A stretch of DNA of 64,000 nt from Flavobacterium daejeonense DSM 17708 (GCF_000425425.1 NZ_AUDK01000002.1:290129-354128), one strand, 5' to 3'; shown: positions 10,005 through 18,935, counted from the first letter of the stretch. The notes: generated from the sequence alone by a model not told the origin. Program-made: numbers and translations.

Positions 10005-10817
10005 ATGAATAAAAAGTTTGGCGTACTGTTCGTCATTTTGGGGTTTGTTTTTTTAGCGTGTAAGCAAAAGGAAACCCTAAAGTTTTCAGATGAAAAGATA
10101 AAAGTAGTTGATATAGAAGGGAAGCAATCCGCGCAGGATTTAAATTTTTATTTGCCAAAATCGGCTAATGCTCAAATTGTGAAACACGATTATTTTACGT
10201 TGTCTTATAATGAAAATGCCGAGCAGGCCGAATGGGTCGCTTATGAACTGAAGAAAGATTATGTGAAAAATAGTGATTTTAAACGTCCTTTTTTTATTGA
10301 AGATCCCAAAGTGAGTTCGCAATCGGCAGATTGGAGAAGTTATAAAAATTCGGGTTATGACAAAGGTCATTTGTGTCCGGCAGCCGACATGGAATTTAAT
10401 CTTTCAGCTTATAAGGATACTTTTTTTACTTCGAATATCAGTCCGCAAAACCACGATTTTAATTCCGGAATATGGAACCGACTGGAACAGAAAATTCGTT
10501 TTTGGGCCGTTAAATATGACGGGCTGATTGTAGTTACCGGCGGTGTTTTGAAAGGAAATTTGAAAACAATTGGCAGCGAAAATGTAAAAGTACCTGAGTA
10601 TTTTTATAAAATAGCTTTGAATTATACCAAAGGGAATTATAAAGTCATTGCTTTTTTAGTTCCCAATAAAAAAAGTAGTAAATCTATTTTTGATTATGTG
10701 GTTTCGGTTGATGAAATTGAGTCAAAAACCGGAATTGATTTCTTTCCAAAATTAGAAGATAAGCTAGAAAATAGTTTAGAAAAGAATGTAAATCTTAACT
10801 CTTGGCTATCTAAATAA
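10005..10817 (+). CDS. DNA/RNA non-specific endonuclease, lipoprotein
   Basis: A 270-residue beta-beta-alpha-metal nuclease (NUC1/Serratia nuclease type). The catalytic motif is YDKGHLCPAADM, equivalent to the family's DRGH, and the metal-binding Asn lies in SNISPQNHDFNSGIWN. The N-terminus is a lipoprotein signal ending FLACKQK, so the enzyme is probably anchored in the periplasm or on the outer membrane, where it would degrade nucleic acid. It is the last housekeeping-like gene before the accessory region. Confidence 0.9.
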   Translation: MNKKFGVLFVILGFVFLACKQKETLKFSDEKIKVVDIEGKQSAQDLNFYLPKSANAQIVKHDYFTLSYNENAEQAEWVAYELKKDYVKNSDFKRPFFIEDPKVSSQSADWRSYKNSGYDKGHLCPAADMEFNLSAYKDTFFTSNISPQNHDFNSGIWNRLEQKIRFWAVKYDGLIVVTGGVLKGNLKTIGSENVKVPEYFYKIALNYTKGNYKVIAFLVPNKKSSKSIFDYVVSVDEIESKTGIDFFPKLEDKLENSLEKNVNLNSWLSK

Positions 10818-10869
10818 TTGTAATATATTTACTCCAATCTATATTGGTCTCTTTTTTGAATTATCTAAT

Positions 10870-10896
10870 ACGCATTTCTTTAAAGTATGCGTTTTT
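10870..10896 (+). terminator. Hairpin with T run after the nuclease gene
   Basis: ACGCAT (10870-10875) and ATGCGT (10887-10892) form a short stem followed by TTTTT. The stem is only 6 bp, so efficiency is uncertain. Confidence 0.5.
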
Positions 10897-10958
10897 GAAA
10901 TTTAGTGACTTTATATTGTTAGAATTTGTTGGTATTTGATTTGTAATAAAAAAAATCT

Positions 10959-11600
10959 ATGAATAAAAACTGTGTATTGGCTACAATAGGAGCTTCAAGT
11001 TTACATCATCAATGGATTAGCAAACGCGCTACATTTGATTTACATTTAATTGTTTATGATGATTCCTATGAATTATTCAAAAATGACAGTCCTTATGTTA
11101 CAGCATCCAAAGGTTATAAATTTAAATTGATATATAACTATTTAAGTGATAACCCTGAGTTAATTGAAAAATACGACTATTTTTATATGCCAGATGATGA
11201 TATTGAAATATCAACTACCAATATAAAAAAGTTGTTCAGGTACATGAAAAAGTATCAATTGGAAATTGCACAACCTGCTATATCCAATTCTTTTTTTTCA
11301 TATCCACATACTACAAAACAAGAAAATTCAATACTTCGACATACAAATTTTGTTGAAATTATGCAGCCTTGTTTTTCCAGAGAAGCTCTTAAAAAAGTGT
11401 TATTTACTTTTGATGAGACCATAAGTGGCTGGGGGATTGATTTTCACTGGGGGAAAATTTTAGACTATACTGAATATAACATGGCTATTATTGACGATAT
11501 TGATTCTATACACACAAGACCCGTTCAATCTAATCATCATCAGGAATTGTCTGATTATATGGAAAAATACAATTTAAATTACACTATTTATAGCACTTAA
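10959..11600 (+). CDS. DUF707-like putative glycosyltransferase
   Basis: A 213-residue protein with the features of the DUF707 family: KYDYFYMPDDDIEIS near residue 80 (a DDD acidic motif of the DxD glycosyltransferase kind) and GWGIDFHWGKIL near residue 155. No signal peptide is seen. Its stop codon is directly followed by the ATG of UDP-galactopyranose mutase with no gap, so both are coupled. A role in adding sugars to a surface glycan is inferred from the DxD motif and the neighbour. Confidence 0.7.
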   Translation: MNKNCVLATIGASSLHHQWISKRATFDLHLIVYDDSYELFKNDSPYVTASKGYKFKLIYNYLSDNPELIEKYDYFYMPDDDIEISTTNIKKLFRYMKKYQLEIAQPAISNSFFSYPHTTKQENSILRHTNFVEIMQPCFSREALKKVLFTFDETISGWGIDFHWGKILDYTEYNMAIIDDIDSIHTRPVQSNHHQELSDYMEKYNLNYTIYST

Positions 11601-12710
11601 ATGAAAGAATATGATTTTTTAATTGTTGGGTCTGGACTCTACGGTGCTGTATTTGCACGTGAAATGACAAATTTAGGAAAGAAATGTATTGTCATAGATA
11701 AAAGATCTCATACTGGAGGAAATATCTATTGTGAAAACACAGAAGGGATCAATATTCATAAATATGGCCCCCATATATTTCATACAAATGATAAAAAAAT
11801 TTGGGATTATGTAAACTCTTATGTAGAGTTTAATAACTTTATATATTCACCGTTGGCAAATTATAAAGAATCATTATATAATTTACCTTTCAATATGAAT
11901 ACTTTTTATCAGTTATGGAATATAAAAAGTCCTGTGGAAGTTGCAGAAAAAATCAAAAATCAAGTTGAAATTGCAGGGTGTATTAAACCGTCAAATTTAG
12001 AAGAACAAGCTATCAACATGGTAGGTAAAGATATTTATGAAATACTAATAAAAGGATATACCGAAAAACAATGGGGGCGAAAAGCCATAGATCTTCCAAC
12101 ATTTATTATTAAACGCCTACCTGTAAGGCTTACTTTTGATAACAATTATTTTACCGATAAGTATCAGGGTATCCCAATTGGAGGGTATAATAAATTAATT
12201 GAAGGTCTTTTAGCTGGTATCGAAGTAAGAACAGGTGTTGATTTTTTTAAAGATCGTTATGAACTTAGCAAATTAGCTAACCGCATTGTATATACTGGAA
12301 AACTAGATGAATTTTATAATTATAAATTTGGATATTTAGAATATCGAAGTTTACGATTTGAACATGAGTACATGAATATTCCAAACTATCAAGGTGTTTC
12401 GGTTATAAATTTTACCGAAAAAACGATTCCTTATACCCGGATAATAGAACATAAACATTTTGAATTTGGTAAACAAACCGGTACTGTTATAACCAAAGAA
12501 TACCCTCAGGAATGGAAACCTGGATTGGAGGCTTATTACCCAATAAATGATGTGAATAACACAAATAGATTTGGTCAATATAATGAATTAGCAAAAAGTG
12601 AACGACATGTTATTTTTGGAGGACGCTTAGCGGAATATAAATATTATGATATGCATCAGGTAATTGCTGCAGCACTTACAAAAGTAAAGACTATAAAAGA
12701 TACTTTTTAA
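11601..12710 (+). CDS. glf: UDP-galactopyranose mutase
   Basis: A 369-residue flavoprotein converting UDP-galactopyranose to UDP-galactofuranose for glycan synthesis. The N-terminal FAD-binding motif is DFLIVGSGLYGAVFAREM. Then come the family blocks GGNIY, YGPHIFHTN and GYTEKQWG, and the C-terminal VIFGGRLAEYKYYDMHQVI. The length is normal and the gene is intact. With the DUF707 gene in front it suggests galactofuranose in a surface polysaccharide. Confidence 0.95.
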   Translation: MKEYDFLIVGSGLYGAVFAREMTNLGKKCIVIDKRSHTGGNIYCENTEGINIHKYGPHIFHTNDKKIWDYVNSYVEFNNFIYSPLANYKESLYNLPFNMNTFYQLWNIKSPVEVAEKIKNQVEIAGCIKPSNLEEQAINMVGKDIYEILIKGYTEKQWGRKAIDLPTFIIKRLPVRLTFDNNYFTDKYQGIPIGGYNKLIEGLLAGIEVRTGVDFFKDRYELSKLANRIVYTGKLDEFYNYKFGYLEYRSLRFEHEYMNIPNYQGVSVINFTEKTIPYTRIIEHKHFEFGKQTGTVITKEYPQEWKPGLEAYYPINDVNNTNRFGQYNELAKSERHVIFGGRLAEYKYYDMHQVIAAALTKVKTIKDTF

Positions 12711-12724
12711 TTTTGGTCCATATT

Positions 12725-13501
12725 TTAATCTTTTACAGGATGGTATAACTTATTGGGTATATCTCCCATTTTTTCAAGAACAGGTCTCCATTTAAAAGTT
12801 GATTCTCTGTTTTCTAAATGACTATTTTGTGTATAGTTCCCCAAATAAAATTTATTTTCATCACCAGGTGAAACAAATTCCCCTTTACCTCCAAAATCCA
12901 TTAAATCAGCCCCTGCAGCATTCAAAAGCGTAGGAAATAATACCTCGTGATGTCCTTGCCATCCATTTAATAATTCTTGATCAATAAAACTCAGTGCTTC
13001 TTTCGATATTCGATATATTGGGTTAAATGATCGTATCAGATATTCTGTTTCTAATGTTTTGCCATTGTACAATAATGTCCTCCACCACGGCCAGTGTGGA
13101 TCATCAGTAAATCTTTGAATATGAGAACTGATAAAAGATTTGTCAAATTTTTCAAAGTACTCAAAAAAATGAGCCCAATTTCCTGTATATCGAACATCAT
13201 CTTCAATACACCAATAATAATCATAATCGGGATTTTCCTTGTAGAATTTCAATAATGGGAAATGGTTATTCCCTGGAATTAGTTTTTCGCCTAAGGGTTT
13301 GTAATTAAGATTAGTTAATATATCATCTGAAAAATAAAAAACATCATTATTGCTTATCTGTTTTTGAAGATTATCCCCTTTTTGATGGTATAAAAGACAT
13401 GTTATATTCTTCTCGGAATTTGTTGCTGTCACAATTTCATTAAAGCTGTTAATTACAGCATTAGAGAGGTGACAGGATAGTAGTAAAAACGCTTGTTTCA
13501 T
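12725..13501 (-). CDS. Putative glycosyltransferase-like protein
   Basis: A 258-residue protein, convergent with glf and ending 15 bp from it. The segment YDYYWCIEDDVRYTGNWAHFFEYF contains an EDD acidic motif like the DxD site of fold-A glycosyltransferases, and the N-terminus (AFLLLSCHLSNAVINSF) looks like a Rossmann-type strand rather than a signal peptide. It resembles DUF3405-type proteins, but that assignment is uncertain. Function in surface glycan assembly is inferred from glf and DUF707. Confidence 0.55.
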   Translation of the reverse strand: MKQAFLLLSCHLSNAVINSFNEIVTATNSEKNITCLLYHQKGDNLQKQISNNDVFYFSDDILTNLNYKPLGEKLIPGNNHFPLLKFYKENPDYDYYWCIEDDVRYTGNWAHFFEYFEKFDKSFISSHIQRFTDDPHWPWWRTLLYNGKTLETEYLIRSFNPIYRISKEALSFIDQELLNGWQGHHEVLFPTLLNAAGADLMDFGGKGEFVSPGDENKFYLGNYTQNSHLENRESTFKWRPVLEKMGDIPNKLYHPVKD

Positions 13502-13808
13502 AAAAAAATAATAATTAAAAAATAAATGTAGTATTTTTTTTTAAAATTTCAGTATTGTTTTTTCTTTAAATATCTTAAATAAATATTATCATTTTTTCCA
13601 AATCAATCTAAGACAGCTAAAAAAACAAAAAATATAATAATAACTATGAAAAATATAAATACTATAAATTAGAAATTTCGAAATTTATAAATTATAAAAA
13701 AATCAATTCTTTGAACACAATTACTGTACTCAAAATAAATTTTATTTATTTTATCACTCAAGACAAAGAATCTTGTTAAATTATTAAACTTGTTTATTTA
13801 AGAAATAA
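13502..13808. other. AT-rich intergenic region before the peptide island
   Basis: No ORF, RNA gene or hairpin of note. The sequence is extremely AT-rich and marks the change from the sugar genes to the peptide island. Confidence 0.6.
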
Positions 13809-13926
13809 TTAACAATATTTTTAATCGAATATTATTAGTTATTTACAATATTTGAAATGTTAATCTTACTAGTTACTTTTTGTTAACTCAAGTGCACGTG
13901 ACATACTAAAAATAAACAAAGTAAGT
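13809..13926 (+). promoter_or_regulatory. Upstream module of precursor 1 (copy 1 of 5)
   Basis: Elements in order: TTAACA (13809-13814), 32 bp, AATATTTG as -7 box (13847-13854), 9 bp, outer dyad left arm TCTTACTA (13864-13871), inner palindrome CTCAAGTGCACGTGAC (13887-13902), outer right arm AAGTAAGT (13919-13926). Both dyads share one centre near 13895. The inner dyad begins 73 bp before the ATG at 13960. This copy has the most divergences (last palindrome base and both outer arms), in keeping with decay of its gene. Confidence 0.8.
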
Positions 13927-13978
13927 ATAATACCTATATTAATTTTAAAAAATTTAATTATGAAACAATTAAAAAAAA

Positions 13979-14137
13979 ATGAGTCTTGCCAATATAGAAG
14001 GCAAGCTTACTAGAAAAGAAATGAAAAATATTATGGCGGGTAGTGGAACGAGTTGTCTTGGAGCAACAGATTTCACATGTTGTACTTGTTTAAAACAATA
14101 TTATAGTTGGTATTGCAGCTTAGTATATGGTTGTTAA
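13979..14137 (+). CDS. Leader-type peptide precursor 1, start frameshifted
   Basis: The ORF from the ATG at 13979 gives 52 residues: a leader (MSLANIEGKLTRKEMKNIMAGS) and a core with six Cys including a CCTC cluster and a terminal GC. The other four precursors begin MKKLSLKN about 75 bp behind the dyad. Here the matching ATG is at 13960, reading MKQLKK and then running out of frame through nine A (13971-13979) to a stop after 17 residues. Removing one A would restore MKQLKKMSLANIEGK. Either the inner ATG is used, or this is a slippage mutation, a phase-variable tract or a read error. The cleavage site is AG-S rather than GG. Confidence 0.65.
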   Translation: MSLANIEGKLTRKEMKNIMAGSGTSCLGATDFTCCTCLKQYYSWYCSLVYGC

Positions 14138-14155
14138 TCATTAATTATTAAATTC

Positions 14156-14190
14156 AGAACCTTAAATTTTTTTAATAAATTTAAGGTTCT
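14156..14190 (+). terminator. Perfect 14-bp hairpin after precursor 1
   Basis: AGAACCTTAAATTT (14156-14169) pairs perfectly with AAATTTAAGGTTCT (14177-14190). It lacks a clear T run, so it may act as an attenuator or mRNA stabiliser between the precursor and the ABC genes. Confidence 0.5.
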
Positions 14191-14217
14191 ATAGTAAATG
14201 AGATAATTTATTTTAAA

Positions 14218-14517
14218 ATGTTAAAAAAAAGAAAGTTTCTTTTATTTTGGGAGTTTTATAAATCAACACTATTGATAAACTTACCATTGTCTATTCTAAT
14301 TTATTTATTAACCTTTAACTTAACCTTTTTTTTTAACTCTTTTATATTAATTGGTTTACTAGGAAGTATTTTGTTTAAAGAAAATTATAGAAAAAATGAA
14401 TATTTTTTCTATTTCAACAATAGCTTTTCCAAAGCAGAATTATTTGCTTATTGTCTAATATTAAATATTATTTTATCAATAATATTAAAAACATTAATAT
14501 GGGTAATCACACTTTAA
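14218..14517 (+). CDS. Small membrane protein, likely partner of the ABC ATPase
   Basis: A 99-residue protein with three hydrophobic segments (about residues 17-35, 38-50 and 73-97) and basic loops (MLKKRKF, KENYRKNE). No family is recognised. Its last 19 bases overlap the start of the ATP-binding protein gene, so translation is coupled and the two probably form one transporter. At 99 residues it is far smaller than usual ABC membrane subunits. Its place behind precursor 1 suggests export or self-protection, by inference. Confidence 0.6.
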   Translation: MLKKRKFLLFWEFYKSTLLINLPLSILIYLLTFNLTFFFNSFILIGLLGSILFKENYRKNEYFFYFNNSFSKAELFAYCLILNIILSIILKTLIWVITL

Positions 14518-15176
14518 TTATTGATAGTATAATAAAACGTTTCAGAAATAATTTTATACTTTCAGATGTTTACATAAATTGTAAAACAAATGATATTATA
14601 GGCCTTTTTGGAAGAAATGGAATTGGAAAATCGACTTTACTTAAAATCATTTATGGAATTGAAGATGCCGAAAATAAATTTATAAAAATTGACCAGAAAG
14701 TATTAAAAAAAGGGTATTTAAATAATAACTATATTTCCTTTTTACCGCAAGATAGTTTTCTACCTAAATATTTAACAGTTATCAAAATAATTAATCTATA
14801 CATAGACTTTGACTTTAAACATGAGTTTTTAAACGATCAAATTATTAATTTGATTATAGATAAAAAAGTGAAAAATCTTTCTGGTGGAGAACTACGATAT
14901 TTTGAAATAAAATTAATACTACTTTCAAAAACAAAATTTTCATTTTTAGACGAGCCTTTTATGGGATTATCTCCAATTTATATAGAAAAAGTAAAAAAAT
15001 TAATTCAAATCGCTTCTGCTAATAAAGGAATTATCATAACTGATCATGATTATCTAAATGTCTTGAATATAGCTAATAAATTATATCTTATAAAAGATGG
15101 AAAAACAATCTTATTAAAAAACAAAGAAGACCTAATTAATTTTGGCTATTTATCAGAAAATCGCTTGTATTCTTAA
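14499..15176 (+). CDS. ABC transporter ATP-binding protein
   Basis: A 225-residue stand-alone nucleotide-binding domain. Walker A is GLFGRNGIGKST, the signature is LSGGE, Walker B is FSFLDEP, and the switch His is in ITDHD. The start at 14499 (MGNHTLI) is preferred to the longer frame at 14451 because a beta-strand typical of ABC domains follows directly, and because it overlaps the membrane protein gene by 19 bp. The substrate is unknown; the context suggests peptide export or immunity. There is no peptidase domain, so it is not the leader-removing exporter. Confidence 0.85.
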   Translation: MGNHTLIIDSIIKRFRNNFILSDVYINCKTNDIIGLFGRNGIGKSTLLKIIYGIEDAENKFIKIDQKVLKKGYLNNNYISFLPQDSFLPKYLTVIKIINLYIDFDFKHEFLNDQIINLIIDKKVKNLSGGELRYFEIKLILLSKTKFSFLDEPFMGLSPIYIEKVKKLIQIASANKGIIITDHDYLNVLNIANKLYLIKDGKTILLKNKEDLINFGYLSENRLYS

Positions 15177-15421
15177 CTATTTCTCAACTATGTTTCCTAT
15201 ATCAAAAGTTAATTTTAAAATTAAAATTCGCAAAAAAATCTTTAATATCTAGATACAAAATAATTATTATTTTTTCATTCAATTTGCCATTTTGTAAGGA
15301 CTCAATTCGAAATTTAATGACATATTAATTTCGTCAAATAATATTGTCTCCTAGATCGATTTAACCTCCTCAATTAAATTAACTTTTGAATGATGTATTA
15401 ATTTTCATTATTTGATAAAAA
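15177..15421. other. Intergenic region before precursor 2
   Basis: AT-rich with many short stop-broken frames; no gene or convincing RNA structure is visible before the promoter module at 15422. Confidence 0.5.
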
Positions 15422-15541
15422 TTAACAATATTTTACACCAAACAATAATAAATTTTAATGATATTTGAAATAATAATCTTAACTCGTTTAATTCCTATTA
15501 ACTCAAGTGCACATGAGCTATTTGTTGGATATTAAGTAAGA
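15422..15541 (+). promoter_or_regulatory. Upstream module of precursor 2 (copy 2 of 5)
   Basis: TTAACA (15422-15427), 32 bp, GATATTTG (15460-15467), 9 bp, TCTTAACT (15477-15484), CTCAAGTGCACATGAG (15502-15517), AAGTAAGA (15534-15541). The two dyads are concentric to within 1 bp. The ATG is 75 bp from the palindrome start. Confidence 0.85.
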
Positions 15542-15576
15542 AGTATTGGATTTTATTTAACTAAAAAAATTAAATT

Positions 15577-15804
15577 ATGAAAAAATTAAGTTTAAAAAAT
15601 GCAAAAAACATCCTTTCTCGAAAAGAAATGAAAGCAATTAGTGGGGGGTATTATGGAACAGCACCGGGATATTTTTATGATGGTAAAGATTGTTGGATAG
15701 CAGGAACTTGGGTTACTGGAGATAATGGAGAACGTCTTTTTATTCCTGGAAGTGCTGCAACTCAATATTTGAATAATATTTGTGGGTGGGGAAATGTTGC
15801 ATAA
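15577..15804 (+). CDS. Leader-type peptide precursor 2
   Basis: A 75-residue precursor. The leader MKKLSLKNAKNILSRKEM is followed by KAISGG, a double-glycine-type processing site ending near residue 24. The predicted core of about 51 residues (YYGTAPGYFYDGKDCW... to CGWGNVA) is rich in Gly and aromatic residues and has two Cys, which could form one disulfide. The leader resembles the GG leader of Bacteroidota natural-product precursors (TIGR04149-like). No modifying enzyme is adjacent; a small lipoprotein gene follows 311 bp later. Confidence 0.85.
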   Translation: MKKLSLKNAKNILSRKEMKAISGGYYGTAPGYFYDGKDCWIAGTWVTGDNGERLFIPGSAATQYLNNICGWGNVA

Positions 15805-16115
15805 TTCATTGGATTAAAACAAAGTTGTACTGTCTTTAGAACTTAAAAAGAGTTTTTAAAACAAACTCGCATTTATGCTAATTGAGTTTATGTGAAAGGT
15901 TATAATCCAAAACTTAGTTGAAAACATTATAGATATACAAATTAATTATTATTAATGAGAATAGATTTATATTTTCAATTACACTTTTTTAAAAAATTTA
16001 GATAGTGTTATTTTAAAATACTTTTTAAACTAGTTGAGAAATATAAAATTTAATCTCTATATTGATTACTTTTACGATATAATTTTAATTCACAACTTCA
16101 TAAAAATCAACTATA
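15805..16115. other. Intergenic region between precursor 2 and lipoprotein gene
   Basis: AT-rich. A weak stem (GAGTTT / AAACTC near 15852-15876) may end the precursor transcript. Nothing else is supported. Confidence 0.4.
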
Positions 16116-16421
16116 ATGAAAAAAAAATCAATCTTTGGATTTCTATTTTTAATTTTGTTTTATTCTTGTAATGTAAATAAAAACATAAAAAAAAACAAAA
16201 TAGAAGGTATTAATTTGGATGCAAACTTTCGTACTAATAATGATTTAAAAACAATTTATAATTCAATTGACACAACTTCTACAACATTTATAATTGATAA
16301 AAGAAAAATAGAAAAATCAAAAATAAGATTGGTTCTAGATACTTTAAATATGCAAAAATATTCTATTAATATCGATAAAAAAAATAGAATTATTGAAATG
16401 ACAAAGAAAAAAAAGCAATAA
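16116..16421 (+). CDS. Small lipoprotein, unknown function
   Basis: A 101-residue protein with a clear lipoprotein signal (KKKSIFGFLFLILFYSC, lipobox Cys at residue 18), followed by a Lys/Asn-rich linker and a short beta-type domain (KSKIRLVLDTLNMQKYSINID). No family is recognised. It is the only gene between precursor 2 and the IS remnant, so it is a candidate partner or immunity lipoprotein for precursor 2; this is inference from position only. Confidence 0.6.
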   Translation: MKKKSIFGFLFLILFYSCNVNKNIKKNKIEGINLDANFRTNNDLKTIYNSIDTTSTTFIIDKRKIEKSKIRLVLDTLNMQKYSINIDKKNRIIEMTKKKKQ

Positions 16422-16567
16422 GATTACTGAGAATACTTGCTAGAAAACGAAAGATATCACCAGTAGTATGATAAAAATTTTGGTTCATCTATATCTAAAA
16501 TAATTATGTGTTTTATTTACTAGAATGAATATCTAATCTTTGATGTAATAATAATTGTCTAGCGAGA

Positions 16568-16637
16568 AATAAAAAAATAAATCTTTTAAAAAGAGCATTA
16601 AAAAAAAGACTCTTTTTAAAAGATTTATTTTTTTATT
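16568..16637. terminator. 28-bp perfect inverted repeat beside the broken IS
   Basis: The arms 16568-16595 and 16610-16637 are exact reverse complements, rich in A and T, with CTTTTAAAAAGAG/CTCTTTTTAAAAG at the core. It would work as a bidirectional terminator between the lipoprotein gene and the transposase remnant. It could instead be left over from an insertion end. Confidence 0.65.
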
Positions 16638-16699
16638 GAACACACATCAAGATGAGAAAATATTCAGTGAAATTCAGGATCAGGTTCAAAAGTTGGGGA

Positions 16700-18019
16700 T
16701 TAGGCAAAAAGATTGGATAATCTGAATAAGAAGAAGTCTACATTACGTACTCCTCTAAATTGAGATCTGAAAGCTTTTATTTTAGCATTGAAAGATTCAG
16801 CAGAAGCATTTGTGCTTCTATTATCAAAATAATTTAAGATTGACTGATAATTAAGAGTTTTAGTATTGAGTAGAATATTGAAGTTTTTAAAGCCTGATTC
16901 CTCTACATTCCTATACCAATGTGCTAGTTTTGTCATCGCAATGTGTTTATCATTATTGTTATTGTAGATTCCTCTGAGTTGTTGATTTAGATTGTATGTT
17001 GTCTTAATATCGGGATATAAACTAAAGATCATTTGCTCTTTCATTTTGACTTTCAGTCCATTTTTCACGAGATTTATACAGTAAATATCTGCTCCTGGCT
17101 AATAATTGTTTTTTAGAGTCTCCGTTTGGTAAAAGTTCCGCAAAATATTTTTTATTTTCTTCCTTAGCCTTTATTATAGATTGATTCTCTAGATCCATAG
17201 CTTCCCAGCGATGTTTGATCCTGATCTCCTGTAAAGCCTCAAGGGCTAATTCTGAACATGAAATCTATGGTAACCTGTACCGCTTTTGGGAAACACTTCT
17301 TTGAGATTAACTTCATTGTGTTAGCCATATCAAGTGTAATTTCTTTTACACGGCATCTTTTTTTATAATCAATCTTAGATATATGCTCTATGACCTGATC
17401 AGCCTTTGTTCCGGCAACAATAGCAACTAAGGAGCCTTTTTTGCCTTTAAAGCTTTTATTGGTTACAATTGTATAGAGTTCTCCCTGAGACAAAGCTACT
17501 TCATCAATAGAGAGATGAGTTCCCATATTCTCTGGGTAAAGAATCCATTGATGAGCATGTTCTCTTTGAGCCCATGCAGTAAAAGAACTCAGATGTTTTT
17601 TATATTGTCTCTGGAGTTTTTTACCATTGACACCAAAGAATCCTCCAATGGTATGACAATCTATAGCACTGTTATCTATTAATTTCTTTAAAAAAAGCCG
17701 CAAACTCCTGAGTCATGCGAGTTCCTTTAACCACTAGAGTCCAGTCTCTTTTAATAATCTCTCCATTGGCTTTATTGGTCCAACGGCGTCTTTTTATATG
17801 CAGATACACAAATTTACCCCGCAAGGGAAAATCCTGAATAGTAAACTCATCGAGAAAACCTTTGGAAACCAGTTCAAGTCCATTAAACTCTTCTGGAGGA
17901 TTGATTTTTTCCTCAAAATACAAATGCAATATTTCTTCTGTATTTGTAGTGGAGACTGCTTCGAAGTGGTCTACTAAAAAATCGGGAAGCATAAATTTTA
18001 AAAGCTCTATTGAAGTCAT
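16700..18019 (-). pseudogene. Broken ISAon1-type (ISL3-like) transposase
   Basis: On the minus strand three frames together rebuild a transposase. The first ORF (18019-17672, 115 residues) looks like the separate N-terminal protein of ISAon1-type elements. The second frame overlaps it by 32 bp at TTTTTTTAAAG and carries LSIDEVALSQGELYTIV and EITLDMAN, probable DDE acidic residues. Around 17240-17275 two single-base deletions break the frame (expected VTDRFHVQKLALEALQEI). Another break near 17030-17050 precedes the C-terminal part, which ends with NASAESFNAKIKAFRSQFRGVRN and its catalytic Glu. The first split may be natural for the family, but the later breaks indicate an inactive copy. Element ends were not found. 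Confidence 0.75.
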
Positions 18020-18490
18020 ACGTAATTCTTAAATTCCAAAGTTCTGAATTTATTTTTACTTTTCCTCCCAGGTTTTGTTCGTTATCCGAAATTAAGCGGT
18101 ATATACTAACTGTAAATACTACCAAATAAAAAACACACATGTAGTTATCCGTTAAACCTGCCATACATAATACGGAAATCCAGCGAGATGATAGAAACTT
18201 TGTTTTCTCAAGTATGTGACCAGTTTATGATTAGGAGAAAATTATGCAAGAGCTATTTAGGATTTAAAACAAGAATAATCTAAAATAACAACGATGACTA
18301 TTATACAGATAATTAATAAAAATGCAAACTGGAATATTTAATAACTTAAAAATCAATTTGACTAAATGCTCTACTGGTTAAGAATTATAAATTTTTAAGT
18401 CTCATAATTTAAACCCTTGAGGTCATATTTTGTTATTCTTCAAATTTTATTTATTAACTAAAAATCATAATGTCTCTTTTTAAGAAAAAA
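18020..18490. other. Gene-free region between IS remnant and precursor 3
   Basis: About 470 bp of AT-rich sequence with only short broken frames. It may hold the end of the insertion sequence, but no terminal repeat could be matched. Confidence 0.45.
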
Positions 18491-18612
18491 TTAACAATAC
18501 TTTTAGCTTAAGATTTTTTTATATTTTTTACATTTGAAAAAATAATCTTACTTAAAATGTACTATTAAACTCAAGTGCACGTGAGCCATTTAAAAAATTA
18601 AAGAAAGTAAGA
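18491..18612 (+). promoter_or_regulatory. Upstream module of precursor 3 (copy 3 of 5)
   Basis: TTAACA (18491-18496), 32 bp, TACATTTG (18529-18536, a full TAnnTTTG box), 9 bp, TCTTACTT (18546-18553), CTCAAGTGCACGTGAG (18570-18585), AAGTAAGA (18605-18612). The dyad centres differ by 1.5 bp. The ATG is 75 bp from the palindrome start. Confidence 0.88.
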
Positions 18613-18644
18613 ATATTAGTCTATTTAACTTTAAAAATTTTATT

Positions 18645-18854
18645 ATGAAAAAATTAAGTTTGAAAAATGCAGAAAATATGCTTTCAAGAAAGGAAATGAA
18701 AGCTATTAATGGTGGTTATGGTGGTTATGGTAGTGGTTGCACTCTTACTGGGGAAGAAAAAATACTTTATTCTGGGGGCGAACCAGTTAGTTATGTTTGC
18801 GAATGGAATTGTGGTGGAGAATTAAGATGGGGTGGTTGCTCTGTTTGGGGTTAA
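18645..18854 (+). CDS. Leader-type peptide precursor 3
   Basis: A 69-residue precursor with leader MKKLSLKNAENMLSRKEM and KAINGG, then a 45-residue core beginning YGGYGSGC. The core is Gly-, Trp- and Tyr-rich with four Cys (GSGC, YVC, WNC, GGC), enough for two disulfides. The leader is nearly identical to those of precursors 2, 4 and 5, whereas the core shares no clear alignment with them. A surface or periplasmic protein gene follows 141 bp downstream, after an imperfect terminator. Confidence 0.85.
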   Translation: MKKLSLKNAENMLSRKEMKAINGGYGGYGSGCTLTGEEKILYSGGEPVSYVCEWNCGGELRWGGCSVWG

Positions 18855-18935
18855 TATTTCTATGAGTTTATCCAAAAAGCCCAAAGCATTTTTGATAATA
18901 TTATATTTTAATAATATTTTCTAGAAAGCTACCTG

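Noticed and set aside
17913..18164. An 83-residue minus-strand ORF near the IS
   Set aside because: It overlaps the transposase N-terminal frame and has no family features.
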